Made by a program: the position numbers and the translations under genes
Notes under the pieces: generated by a model
Told to the model about the DNA's origin: nothing
The model's database searches: none
Seen by the model: only the letters and a program-made list of their open reading frames with translations
Source of the DNA: Bacillota bacterium
GTDB taxonomy: Bacteria; Bacillota; Clostridia; Lachnospirales; Lachnospiraceae
NCBI GenBank assembly: GCA_023389295.1
Contig: JAEWEO010000201.1
Coordinates: forward strand, 1 to 17,332
Length of the DNA: 17,332 bases
Reading direction: 5' to 3'
Part shown: positions 1-7,444 of the stretch, piece after piece
Position numbering within the stretch: position 1 is the first letter of the stretch
How the letters are laid out: the number at the start of each line of letters is the position of its first letter

Positions 1-947
1 GCAGTCGCAATGATTTCCTCCAGATCATCATGTTCCGGTCTCCATCCTAAGATTTCTTTTGCTTTCTCACTCGATGCAATTAGAACGGCCGGATCACCGG
101 AGCGACGTGGTACTACTTCTGCTTTGATGGGATCCTTTGTCACCTTACGTGCTGTTTCTATTACTTCTTTCACCGTGAATCCGACACCATTTCCAAGATT
201 AAAGATATCACTTTTGTTCCCCTTCATAAGATAATCAACCGCAAGTATGTGCGCCTGGGCAAGGTCAGTAACATGAATATAATCTCTAACACAGGTTCCA
301 TCCTTTGTATCATAATCATCACCGTAGATATTGATGGCTTCCCTTTGCTTATTTGGAACTTGCAGTATAAGCGGAATTAAATGTGACTCCGGATTATGAG
401 CCTCGCCGATTTTGCCACTCTTATGGGCCCCACAAGCATTAAAGTAACGTAGTGATACATAACGAAGTTCGTGTGCTACGCCAGTCCAATGAAACATTTT
501 CTCCATCGATAGCTTTGTTTCACCATAGGTATTGGTGGGCTGTGTTCTATCACTTTCTAAGATTGGTATACGCTCCGGCTCCCCATAGGTAGCCGCTGTT
601 GAGGAAAATATTATCTTATCGACCTTATGAGCCACCATAGATTCAAGTAATACCTTTGTCCCGCAAAGGTTATTATCATAATACTTCAGGGGATCTACCA
701 TACTCTCTCCTACAAGCGAATTAGCTGCGAAATGAATAACCGCATCTATTTTCTCACTCTCAAATACATGATCCATAAAACTACGATCACGAATATCTCC
801 CTGATAAAAACGAGCTTTCGGATGAACTGCTTCTTTATATCCCGTTTCCAGATTATCTACAATAACAACGTCCTCTCCTTTATCTATCAGTTCGTATACC
901 GTATGGGAACCTATGTATCCGGCTCCACCTAATACTAAGATTGTCAT
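1..947 (-). CDS. galE: UDP-glucose 4-epimerase (3' end outside window)
   Basis: Interconverts UDP-galactose and UDP-glucose in the cytoplasm (Leloir pathway). About 315 residues are visible with no stop before the window edge; the family is about 330-340 residues, so only the last few are missing. The protein opens with an NAD-binding Rossmann motif GGAGYIG (residues 7-13). It carries the short-chain dehydrogenase/reductase catalytic pair Y141 and K145 (YGETK), with T117 in the FSSTAATYG strand as the expected hydroxyl residue. The start is ATG at 945-947, with an AGGAAGGAAG ribosome binding site just upstream. It lies 60 bases downstream of galK on the same strand, so the two are probably cotranscribed. 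A galT would be expected beyond the left edge, but this cannot be seen. Confidence 0.95.
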   Translation of the reverse strand, partial: MTILVLGGAGYIGSHTVYELIDKGEDVVIVDNLETGYKEAVHPKARFYQGDIRDRSFMDHVFESEKIDAVIHFAANSLVGESMVDPLKYYDNNLCGTKVLLESMVAHKVDKIIFSSTAATYGEPERIPILESDRTQPTNTYGETKLSMEKMFHWTGVAHELRYVSLRYFNACGAHKSGKIGEAHNPESHLIPLILQVPNKQREAINIYGDDYDTKDGTCVRDYIHVTDLAQAHILAVDYLMKGNKSDIFNLGNGVGFTVKEVIETARKVTKDPIKAEVVPRRSGDPAVLIASSEKAKEILGWRPEHDDLEEIIAT

Positions 948-1007
948 AGTCTTCTTCCTTCCTTTTTATCAACTACTGTTTTAAGTTCTATCTCAAGTTA
1001 TGTCTAT

Positions 1008-2171
1008 CTATAGAACAATGGGTCCATTTCCTACTTCTACTACATAAAAGGATGCTTCATATCCAATATTCTCCTTGTATTCCTTGCCGACTTTATCAAT
1101 AAAGTTCTCTACGGCACTTTCCTTTACAATACTAACTGCACATCCACCAAAGCCTGCTCCGGTCATTCTTGCTCCAATAACACCCTCTTGCTGTAATGCT
1201 GCCTCAACAATGGTATCAAGTTCCTTACCGGTTACTTCATAATCTTCACAAAGAGATACATGGGAAGCAATCATTAATTGTCCAAATAGAGTAAGATCGT
1301 TATTTTTAAGAGCTTCTACTGCCTTTATGGTTCTCTGATTCTCATAGACAGCGTGTTTTGCTCTTCTTACATGAATTGGATTACCGATGACATGCTTATG
1401 TGCTTCAAATTCTTCTTCCGTAAGTTCACCAAGAGATTTAATAGCGACTACTTTCTGTAAATCTCCGAGAGCCGCTTCACACTCGCTTCTTCTCTCATTA
1501 TATTTGGAGTCACCAAGGCCACGCTTCTTATTGGTATTCATAATTACAATCTTGGCATCTCCAAGGTCTAAGGGTGCATACTCATAAGATAGATCAGCAG
1601 TATCTAAAAATATAGCATTATCCTTCTTACCCATGGCACAAGCGAATTGATCCATAATACCGCAATTAACACCAATGAAATTATTTTCTGCGTACTGACT
1701 CATGAGAGCTAAGTCTGTAAAACTAATATTTAGATCAAATAATTTAGTTAATGCAAATCCCGTTAATACTTCTAGAGAAGCAGAAGAAGACAATCCGGAG
1801 GCATTCGGAATATTGCCAAAATAAAGAATATCCATACCTCTATCTATCTGGTATCCCTTATTTTGCATAGTCCAAATAACACCCTTGGGATAATTTGCCC
1901 AGTCATCTTCCTTTTTCTTTTCCAGCTTCTCAGTAGAAGATTCTATCATCCCTAACTCTTCAAAGTTCAAAGAATAAAAGCGTAATTTGTTGTCCTCTCT
2001 CTTTCTTGCAACTGCATAGGTACCAATGGTTAATGCACAGGGAAAAACATGACCTCCATTATAATCCGTATGTTCTCCTATTAAATTAACTCTTCCCGGT
2101 GCAAAGTATACTTGATATTCCCCTTCACTGCCAAACACTTCTTCAAACTTTTGCAGCAACTCCTTTTTCAT
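1008..2171 (-). CDS. galK: galactokinase
   Basis: ATP-dependent phosphorylation of galactose to galactose 1-phosphate, the first committed Leloir step. All GHMP kinase landmarks are present: galactokinase signature GRVNLIGEHTDYN (residues 26-38), the glycine/serine-rich ATP loop PNASGLSSSAS (122-132), the catalytic Asp in GIMDQF (D174), and motif 3 MTGAGFGG near the C terminus. The start chosen is ATG at 2169-2171, giving 387 residues, a normal family length. An AAGGAG sits 7 bases upstream of it. Two upstream in-frame ATGs (up to 2189) lie in or before that ribosome binding site and are unlikely. It is followed by galE. Expression probably depends on the promoter at 2505-2533 and a leader of about 330 nt. 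Confidence 0.96.
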   Translation of the reverse strand: MKKELLQKFEEVFGSEGEYQVYFAPGRVNLIGEHTDYNGGHVFPCALTIGTYAVARKREDNKLRFYSLNFEELGMIESSTEKLEKKKEDDWANYPKGVIWTMQNKGYQIDRGMDILYFGNIPNASGLSSSASLEVLTGFALTKLFDLNISFTDLALMSQYAENNFIGVNCGIMDQFACAMGKKDNAIFLDTADLSYEYAPLDLGDAKIVIMNTNKKRGLGDSKYNERRSECEAALGDLQKVVAIKSLGELTEEEFEAHKHVIGNPIHVRRAKHAVYENQRTIKAVEALKNNDLTLFGQLMIASHVSLCEDYEVTGKELDTIVEAALQQEGVIGARMTGAGFGGCAVSIVKESAVENFIDKVGKEYKENIGYEASFYVVEVGNGPIVL

Positions 2172-2274
2172 CCTCATTCTCCTTCCCATTCACCCTTAAC
2201 TTGTTTTTATTTCTTATCACGAATATTTAATCTATATGAATTAGCATACCTTGGTATTTATTCACTAGTCTGGT

Positions 2275-2352
2275 CCTTTTTTTATGCGTTGTTTTTATGC
2301 GTTGTTTTTATGCCTTGTTTCTATACTTTGCTTTTATGCTTTATTTCTACAC
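2275..2352. repeat. degenerate 13-bp tandem repeat in galK leader
   Basis: Six consecutive 13-base units lie at 2275-2287, 2288-2300, 2301-2313, 2314-2326, 2327-2339 and 2340-2352. Units 2 and 3 are identical (gttgtttttatgc) and the outer units decay progressively. The phase is strict: the atgc-type tetramer recurs at 2284, 2297, 2310, 2323, 2336 and 2349. The array sits inside the 385-base gene-free stretch between galK and the ArsR gene, within the presumed galK 5' leader. There it reads as an A-rich strand with units like GCATAAAAACAAC. A plus-strand open frame across it (2112-2579, Leu/Phe/Tyr-rich) looks like a composition artefact. Apart from this array and the promoter at 2505-2533, I see only AT-rich sequence in the stretch. 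Confidence 0.85.
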
Positions 2353-2504
2353 TTAATTTAAATCTATTGGTTTTGTCACTTTTACTTCAATATTATATTT
2401 CGTTTTTATCCTCTTTATATCTTCGTTTTTACCTTAGGTTATCTTCGACATTCACATTAGTTTTATATTTTCTGTTTTATTACATAATTTCTGTTTGTTT
2501 AATT

Positions 2505-2533
2505 ATAATACTACTATTCTATATCTTTGTAAA
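2505..2533 (-). promoter_or_regulatory. putative sigma-A promoter for galK-galE, with overlapping dyad
   Basis: On the minus strand a TTTACA -35 (2533-2528) is separated by exactly 17 bases from a TATTAT -10 (2510-2505); a TATAAT also overlaps at 2507-2502. A perfect 15-base dyad, gtaaa-gtata-tttac (2529-2543), overlaps the -35 and could be an operator. Transcription from here gives a galK leader of about 330 nt. Other promoters in this AT-rich stretch cannot be excluded. Confidence 0.5.
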
Positions 2534-2556
2534 GTATATTTACCGAGATTTCCGCC

Positions 2557-3480
2557 TTATTGGAATACAATTTTCATAACGATATTTTGTGCATAATCTC
2601 CAAAAGCTTCTCCAAATAGATTAAGCCCACCTTTATGTTTGGCATCCTCCTTAATTCCTATTCGCACAGAGATATAATCTTTCTGATCTAATGCAAACTC
2701 CTGTAAGGTTTCCTCCTTCGTCTTTACATCATCAATATAACAACCCTGTTGTGTAATGATCCATGTCTTTAAAATACCATATTGGGTGTTCTTATCAGGC
2801 CACCAATCCGGGTTTAATCTTCCTCTTCTGCCGCCATAATCACTCTGACAGGTCCATGTTCCAATCTCCTTCTCATTTACCCACAAAGTTATGTCTGAGG
2901 GATAATCCATGTTATATTCATGATCCTCCGCACAAAGCTCCATAGATATTTCCAAGCGAATAACCTCTTTTTCTGCAAAAGAGTTCGTAGGAAAACGATA
3001 TTCAATATATCCATGTCCTAACCAAATCAATTGTGCTTCTACCCTCTCAGGCAAAAAGAAACATCTGGGATCATCCTCAGCTCCGATAGGGCCTTTGCTG
3101 CTAACAATACCACAGGTTGGATTTATTTTATAGTCAACATAATTACCGATGGGCATTTTTATAATTACCATATCTTGTTCCAGATTTCTCGTGGTATTCA
3201 TCTCAACATAGATATGATCCATCGTAATGTGACATACTTTCATAGAGCCACGAATTCCCGGCTGAAGAGAAGTTTTAATCATCCCTGCTTCCTCTAATAC
3301 TTTTACATGTGCTGCAGAAGAAGATGCCGGAATATTCAAAATTTCCGCTATTTCATTCACGTTTAGATCCTTATAGCGTAACTGCCTTAGAATCTCAATT
3401 CTGGTCTCCGACGATAACGCCTTTGCAATGGTAGCTAAATGCTCCGTATCATCTAAGTTCATTTTAATCGTCTGCATCAT
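2557..3480 (-). CDS. ArsR-type winged-helix transcriptional regulator with large C-terminal domain
   Basis: Predicted DNA-binding repressor or activator. Residues about 10-75 form an ArsR/SmtB-like winged helix, including LSSETRIEILRQL, the recognition region with PASSSAAHVKVLEEAG, and a wing. There is no obvious metal-binding CxC or histidine cluster in the helix-turn-helix, so metal sensing is not supported. Residues about 105-307 form an additional domain rich in beta-strand and aromatic residues (for example LNPDWWPDKNTQYG and GGLNLFGEAFGDY). I do not recognise its ligand; a sugar or small-molecule sensor is a guess. At 307 residues it is about three times a simple ArsR protein. The start is the first of two adjacent ATGs (3478-3480), behind an AGAGGA. 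It begins two bases after the stop of the Lrp-family gene, so the two are translationally coupled. galK-galE follow downstream, but a separate promoter is apparent. Confidence 0.85.
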   Translation of the reverse strand: MMQTIKMNLDDTEHLATIAKALSSETRIEILRQLRYKDLNVNEIAEILNIPASSSAAHVKVLEEAGMIKTSLQPGIRGSMKVCHITMDHIYVEMNTTRNLEQDMVIIKMPIGNYVDYKINPTCGIVSSKGPIGAEDDPRCFFLPERVEAQLIWLGHGYIEYRFPTNSFAEKEVIRLEISMELCAEDHEYNMDYPSDITLWVNEKEIGTWTCQSDYGGRRGRLNPDWWPDKNTQYGILKTWIITQQGCYIDDVKTKEETLQEFALDQKDYISVRIGIKEDAKHKGGLNLFGEAFGDYAQNIVMKIVFQ

Positions 3481-3482
3481 GA

Positions 3483-3944
3483 TTATTCCTCTTTTTCATC
3501 TTTATCAAGTCCTAGAATCTGGAGTCCCCTATGCTCCACGGCTGTAGAAAACACGATCTGTGTACTTGTTTTACCAAATCTCTGAACTTCTCCAATAAAA
3601 GCATCCAAATCCATAGTGCTTTGAAAACACACCTTAATTAGCATGGAATAATTTCCGGTAACGCAATTGCATTCCATAACATTGGGACATGCTTTAATAA
3701 ATGGATAAAATTCCGGTTTTTGAGAGGGTGCAACCTCAAGATTAATATAAGCGGTAATATGTTGTCCTAACTTTAACCAATCAATATCCGTATGGTATCC
3801 TTTAATGACACCTTTCTTTTCCAGTCGTTCAATACGTGCTGCAACCGCCGGAGAAGACAGAAATACCTTTTCGGCAAGCTGTTTTAAGGGTACTCTTGCG
3901 TTGCTTTGAAGCATAATAAGTAATTGCTTATCAATATGATCCAT
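3483..3944 (-). CDS. Lrp/AsnC family transcriptional regulator
   Basis: A 153-residue protein of standard Lrp/AsnC size. Residues 1-60 hold the winged helix-turn-helix (start MDHIDKQLL, recognition segment LSSPAVAARIERLEKKGVI, then KGY). Residues about 65-140 form the RAM effector/oligomerisation domain, including the central CVTGNYSMLIKV segment. Members bind amino acids or related metabolites and act as octameric or dimeric regulators, often of their own operon. The ligand here cannot be read. The start at 3942-3944 matches the family N terminus, although the GGAGG upstream is about 13 bases away, a long spacing. It is the first gene of a two-regulator operon with the ArsR-type gene and has a clear promoter at 3992-4020. 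Confidence 0.92.
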   Translation of the reverse strand: MDHIDKQLLIMLQSNARVPLKQLAEKVFLSSPAVAARIERLEKKGVIKGYHTDIDWLKLGQHITAYINLEVAPSQKPEFYPFIKACPNVMECNCVTGNYSMLIKVCFQSTMDLDAFIGEVQRFGKTSTQIVFSTAVEHRGLQILGLDKDEKEE

Positions 3945-3991
3945 CAGATTTCTGTATCCTCCTAGTTTTAACTTCCGTTCTTTCTTACTTT

Positions 3992-4020
3992 ATTCTACCC
4001 CCACAAATAGTATATTGCAA
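3992..4020 (-). promoter_or_regulatory. sigma-A promoter for the Lrp/ArsR cassette
   Basis: The minus strand shows TTGCAA (4020-4015), a 17-base spacer and TAGAAT (3997-3992). A small dyad, ccaa-aata-ttgg (4021-4032), lies directly upstream and could be an autoregulatory site, though Lrp sites are too degenerate to call. The predicted start lies about 40 bases from the Lrp ATG. Confidence 0.6.
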
Positions 4021-4035
4021 CCAAAATATTGGTAA

Positions 4036-4091
4036 GAAAAAGCTGTTGCATCGCCTTAGACACTCGATATTCTAAGGCCCCTGCAACAGCT
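4036..4091 (-). terminator. rho-independent terminator after fmnB (end of FLEET block)
   Basis: A perfect 10-bp stem, agctgttgca (4041-4050) with tgcaacagct (4082-4091), encloses a second perfect 8-bp stem, gccttaga (4053-4060) with tctaaggc (4071-4078). On the minus strand the structure is followed by TTTTT. It begins 14 bases past the fmnB stop and separates the electron-transfer genes from the Lrp cassette. Confidence 0.85.
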
Positions 4092-4104
4092 GGGCAAATT
4101 CTTT

Positions 4105-5145
4105 TTATTCCTTAATATAGCTTTCAAAACCGCTACTATAGGTAATCGTTCCGTCCTTCATAACCCACATAGCTTCTGTATCACCTAAGGATTCTACAAG
4201 CTTTAATCCATCCTCCTTGGAAATGTTAAATAAAGTGGTAGACAACACATCTGCTAAACCGGAGTCCTTACAAATAATCGATACCTCTCTAAAATAATCT
4301 GCCGGCATCATTGTATCAGGATCTATGATATGGTGATAACGCTTCCCATCCACGGTATAATACCGTTCATAGTCACCGCTGGATACTACTGATAAATCTT
4401 TTACCTGGGTTATGAACAAATATTGCTCCTCACTATCAAGATCAGGATTTTGGATACCTACACTCCATGGGTCTTTATTATCTCTACTCCCTATTGCACG
4501 AATATTACCACCAACACTAAGAAGCATGCTGGTAACACCATTTTCCTGAAGTATCCGGGCTACCTGCTCTGTCGCATAGCCTTTTGCAATACCTCCAACA
4601 TCGAGGCTCATTTCAGGATCCTCTAAATAAACCGTGTCATTTTCATCATCGATTATCACTTTATTAATATCTGTATGCTGTGCCTTTTCTTTCAGTAATT
4701 CCAGAGGCGGTACTTCTGCCTCATCCGGGTTCTCCGTTCCGGCTTCACGGTAGTCATGCCATACTTCTAATACAGCGCCATAAGCTACATTCATCTCGCC
4801 GTCAGAAAGTTCATATGCCTCTACAGAGAAAAGCAATAAATCAATAATTCTTTGGTCCACTTTAACCGGTGCTATACCGGCATTATCATTGATGGTCTTT
4901 ATATTATTGATGCCATCATAATCGTTGTATTTATCATAAAGCTTATGATAAGCATCCAAATTATCATAAACCATTTCTGCGTATTCTGTAAATGTATCTT
5001 TATCCTGTGCATATCCAATTATAGTTGTAACTGTATCAAACAATTCCAGAAATTGTGCCTGATAGCGTTCATTTTTTGTACTACAGCCTGTTAGGTTAAA
5101 AACAAGTGCTATTATAATTATGAGTGATAAAATTTTTCTGCTCAA
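4105..5145 (-). CDS. fmnB: ApbE-family FAD:protein FMN transferase, lipoprotein
   Basis: Predicted to move the FMN half of FAD covalently onto a Ser/Thr of an exported flavoprotein, here most likely the PplA-like neighbour. The N terminus is a lipoprotein signal (hydrophobic residues 5-18, lipobox LTGC with Cys21), so it acts at the outer face of the membrane. ApbE landmarks are DVGGIAKGYA (182-191), LSVGGNIRAIG (209-219), SSGDYERYY (255-263) and HHIIDPDTMMPA (271-282); the usual Gly after DPxT is Met here. The metal-site region ADVLSTTLF is at 298-306. At 346 residues it has normal family length. The start is TTG at 5143-5145, behind GAGGTGAGG; the nearest upstream ATG runs straight into a stop. 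It is the last gene of the electron-transfer cluster, has its own putative promoter (5223-5251) and a strong terminator. The symbol follows the Listeria locus; apbE is an equally valid name. Confidence 0.93.
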   Translation of the reverse strand: MSRKILSLIIIIALVFNLTGCSTKNERYQAQFLELFDTVTTIIGYAQDKDTFTEYAEMVYDNLDAYHKLYDKYNDYDGINNIKTINDNAGIAPVKVDQRIIDLLLFSVEAYELSDGEMNVAYGAVLEVWHDYREAGTENPDEAEVPPLELLKEKAQHTDINKVIIDDENDTVYLEDPEMSLDVGGIAKGYATEQVARILQENGVTSMLLSVGGNIRAIGSRDNKDPWSVGIQNPDLDSEEQYLFITQVKDLSVVSSGDYERYYTVDGKRYHHIIDPDTMMPADYFREVSIICKDSGLADVLSTTLFNISKEDGLKLVESLGDTEAMWVMKDGTITYSSGFESYIKE

Positions 5146-5222
5146 AGCCTCACCTCATTTTAAGTTTCACGATTGTAACTTATTTACATCAGTACAGTAT
5201 CTATCCACGGGGAGCATTCATT

Positions 5223-5251
5223 AGTATAAAATATTTTTCTTTTTATTGCAA
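5223..5251 (-). promoter_or_regulatory. putative sigma-A promoter for fmnB
   Basis: The minus strand has TTGCAA (5251-5246), a 17-base spacer and TATACT (5228-5223), immediately downstream of the hairpin at 5255-5281. The predicted leader is about 70 nt. This would let the flavin transferase be expressed independently of the upstream cluster. Confidence 0.6.
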
Positions 5252-5254
5252 CTG

Positions 5255-5281
5255 TAAAAAACACGCCACGCGAGTTTCTTT
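5255..5281 (-). terminator. hairpin with T-run after pplA
   Basis: Stem aaac (5259-5262) with gttt (5274-5277), an A-A mismatch, then cgc with gcg and a cac loop. On the minus strand it is followed by TTTTTT. It lies about 125 bases beyond the pplA stop. The core is nearly identical to that of the terminator at 14171-14213. A competing hairpin, acgcga (5268-5273) with tcgcgt (5285-5290), uses part of the same sequence. Confidence 0.5.
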
Positions 5282-5404
5282 GGTTCGCGTACAAGCAATA
5301 GAAAAGGGAGCATTGCAAAACGTATCTACAATTTTGGAATATACCCAAAATAAGTAGGTTTTATGTTCTACAACACTCCCTATGTATTACTGATTATTTT
5401 TTAC

Positions 5405-6421
5405 TTATTTTGCGTTAGCAACTGCCTTTTCAATGTTGGTGATGAATGCAGTTACATGAACTGTTACGGATGCAGCTAAATCAGCATCAGAAGGAACACC
5501 TTCAGTTAAAGCGATACCTTTTACTTCATCTACAGTCTTGCCGGTTACATATTCAGCAAATGCATTTGCCTGCTCAAACCACTCTTTACCAATACCGGAA
5601 TTACCCTTCATGCCATAGCCGTCTTTTAATTCTTGCTTTGTCTGAGGAGCTGCTGTTAAATCAGATGTGATTGCACCAGCTGTTGAGAAGTTTACATTAC
5701 CCTGAGAACCGTCAATGATACAGCTTGTGATCTTGCCATCACCATTTACAGTAAGTACTGTGTAATTGGAGTAAGCCTGTGCTAAACCATCACCTTCAGC
5801 GGAAGCATCTTTGGACTTAGACATATCCGTTGTTACACCAATACCGATCTTATCTCCGGATGTAGCGCCTAATTCTTGTGCACCTGCTACAGCTTTTTCA
5901 ACACCAGCGATGAAATCAGATACATGTATAGTTACGGAAGCAGCTAAATCAGCATCAGTAGGAACACCTTCACTAACTGCGATACCTTTCACTTCATCAA
6001 CAGTTTTGCCAACTACATAATCAGCAAAAGCATCAGCCTGCTCATTCCACTCTTTACCGATACCTGAATTGCCCTTCATACCATATTCAGTACCTTTTTC
6101 CTGCTTGGACTTGAAAATAGTAGCGATATCTGTTGTTAATTTACCTTCTGCAGAGAAAGTAATCTGTGTCTGTGCTGCGTCAATCTGGCAATCTAAGATC
6201 TTGCCATCTTTTCCAACTAATACAGCAACGATTAAGGAATCAGTCTGTGCAACTCCATCGCCTTCTGCGGATGCATCTTTAGAGCTCTCAAGTGATGAGA
6301 TAACTGCAAGACCTGTTTTTGCTGCTTCACCATTCTTAGATGTGGAAGCAGATTTACCACAACCGGTAGCTAAACCGATAATCATGGTAGAGATAAGTAA
6401 TAAAGCTAGAATTTTTTTCAT
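5405..6421 (-). CDS. pplA: PplA-like two-domain flavin-binding surface lipoprotein
   Basis: Predicted extracytoplasmic electron carrier receiving electrons from the quinone pool in flavin-based extracellular electron transfer. It has a lipoprotein signal peptide (residues 1-20, ATGC with Cys21) and a short linker. Two homologous repeats of about 135 residues follow (about 47-182 and 203-338). They share DASAEGDG, YGMKGNSGIGKEW, GKTVDEVKGIA and DADLAASVT. Each repeat resembles an FMN_bind domain whose usual SGAT-type flavin attachment motif is replaced by LAASVT, making Ser162 and Ser318 the best candidate FMN sites (inference by motif position). There are 338 residues; the start ATG is at 6419-6421 with GGAGG 7 bases upstream. 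It sits between the demethylmenaquinone genes and the ApbE gene, the same gene company as Listeria PplA. The symbol is by context and architecture; sequence identity to Listeria was not measured. Confidence 0.82.
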   Translation of the reverse strand: MKKILALLLISTMIIGLATGCGKSASTSKNGEAAKTGLAVISSLESSKDASAEGDGVAQTDSLIVAVLVGKDGKILDCQIDAAQTQITFSAEGKLTTDIATIFKSKQEKGTEYGMKGNSGIGKEWNEQADAFADYVVGKTVDEVKGIAVSEGVPTDADLAASVTIHVSDFIAGVEKAVAGAQELGATSGDKIGIGVTTDMSKSKDASAEGDGLAQAYSNYTVLTVNGDGKITSCIIDGSQGNVNFSTAGAITSDLTAAPQTKQELKDGYGMKGNSGIGKEWFEQANAFAEYVTGKTVDEVKGIALTEGVPSDADLAASVTVHVTAFITNIEKAVANAK

Positions 6422-6467
6422 TATTTTTCCTCCATTGATTCTTTTTTGTCATTTTGCTTCTTTATAT

Positions 6468-6488
6468 TAAACCCGAAACTCGGGATTA
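6468..6488 (-). terminator. small hairpin between dmkA and pplA
   Basis: Stem cccga (6472-6476) with tcggg (6480-6484), loop aac, extended by taa/tta past an A-A mismatch. On the minus strand it is followed by TTTAATAT. It is too weak to be a sure terminator; it may trim read-through or protect the pplA message. The rest of this 98-base gap holds only the pplA ribosome binding site. Confidence 0.35.
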
Positions 6489-6519
6489 ACACCTTTGTTA
6501 TTAAGCTATTTGCTTATTA

Positions 6520-7422
6520 TTAGGCTAAAAATGCACTAATGAAAATAACCAGCGAATTGGCTCCCATTATTATAATGTAGTTTTTGATTGCGCATAGAAA
6601 GGTTATTTCCTTCACTTGCTTCTTAAAGAATAAATTAATATTCTTCTGTACCGGTATAATTGTTAATAAAGCCAGTAAGCAGATCGGATGAAGTATTCCA
6701 AGTATCACCATTAGGATATCTGCTAAATAGGTCAAATAATATAAACCGGCAAATAAATAAAGAGCTTTCTCACCAATATAGTAAGGTAATGTATGCCTCT
6801 TTACCAGGATGTCTTTCTCAAGATCGCAGATATTATTTGCTAACATAATATTTGCTGTAGTACTAAAAGGAATAAGTGAAAATATGATTAGACTAATCAT
6901 TGGCCAAACCTGTATTTGTAATGATATTGTCTGAAAATTAACATTCAACTGCAAAAAAGTATCTACAGGTGAGTTTATATATAGAATAATAAATGGTATT
7001 AATAAACCATAGAATATTCCTGAGAGCACCTCTCCTAATGGCATTCTTGAAATAGGCACCGGTCCGTAGGTATAAAATACGCCGCATAGAAAGCAAATTC
7101 CACCAACGATTAGTATTACGATATCCGTAAAATAGGCTAAACTTAAGCCTAAAGCCGCACTAATACCAAATAGGACATAAATAATAATTAGCGCTGTTTT
7201 TCTATTAAATTGTAGCGTCTGATGATTATTCTTCGTATCAATATAATTATTAATTGCTGTAGTTGTTAAATCAAAGAGAAACATTGATGCAAAAAACAAC
7301 AAGGTCAGTCGCCAGTTAATCTCCTGTCCACGATATAGCAAAAAGGCGATTGTCATTAAGAAAGCAAATGTACTGGTTATCTTAGTCATTATCTCTACGT
7401 AGTTTAAAAATCTCTTGATCAA
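6520..7422 (-). CDS. dmkA: UbiA-family prenyltransferase (demethylmenaquinone synthesis, DmkA/MenA-like)
   Basis: Predicted to attach a polyprenyl chain to 1,4-dihydroxy-2-naphthoate, giving demethylmenaquinone in the membrane. The 300-residue protein is almost entirely hydrophobic, with about eight to nine membrane segments. It carries the two aspartate motifs of the UbiA superfamily: NNYID (N58 to D62) in the first loop and DLEKD (D200, D204) followed by KRHTLP in the second. The start appears to be TTG at 7420-7422, preceded by AAAAGGAAG; the first internal ATG is at codon 12 and would cut into the first helix region. It lies 115 bases after dmkB and 98 bases before pplA. Co-location with a prenyl diphosphate synthase and a type II NADH dehydrogenase supports the FLEET quinone role over heme or ubiquinone synthesis. 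The genuine menaquinone menA is a possible alternative name. Confidence 0.88.
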   Translation of the reverse strand: MIKRFLNYVEIMTKITSTFAFLMTIAFLLYRGQEINWRLTLLFFASMFLFDLTTTAINNYIDTKNNHQTLQFNRKTALIIIYVLFGISAALGLSLAYFTDIVILIVGGICFLCGVFYTYGPVPISRMPLGEVLSGIFYGLLIPFIILYINSPVDTFLQLNVNFQTISLQIQVWPMISLIIFSLIPFSTTANIMLANNICDLEKDILVKRHTLPYYIGEKALYLFAGLYYLTYLADILMVILGILHPICLLALLTIIPVQKNINLFFKKQVKEITFLCAIKNYIIIMGANSLVIFISAFLA

Positions 7423-7444
7423 TGTGTACTTCCTTTTCTTATAA

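Noticed and set aside
2169..2189. Upstream ATGs for galK
   Set aside because: They lie within or ahead of the AAGGAG that is correctly spaced for the ATG at 2169-2171, and would add residues not typical of the family.
2275..2352. CRISPR array
   Set aside because: The units are only 13 bases long, directly adjacent with no spacers, and there are no cas genes nearby.
2112..2579. 155-residue plus-strand open frame rich in Leu, Phe and Tyr
   Set aside because: It overlaps the galK 5' end and runs through the T-rich tandem repeat. It has no ribosome binding site and its composition is explained by the repeat and T-rich DNA.
5146..5404. T-box or other riboswitch between pplA and fmnB
   Set aside because: Several small complementary segments exist, but no T-box or other known riboswitch core is recognisable.
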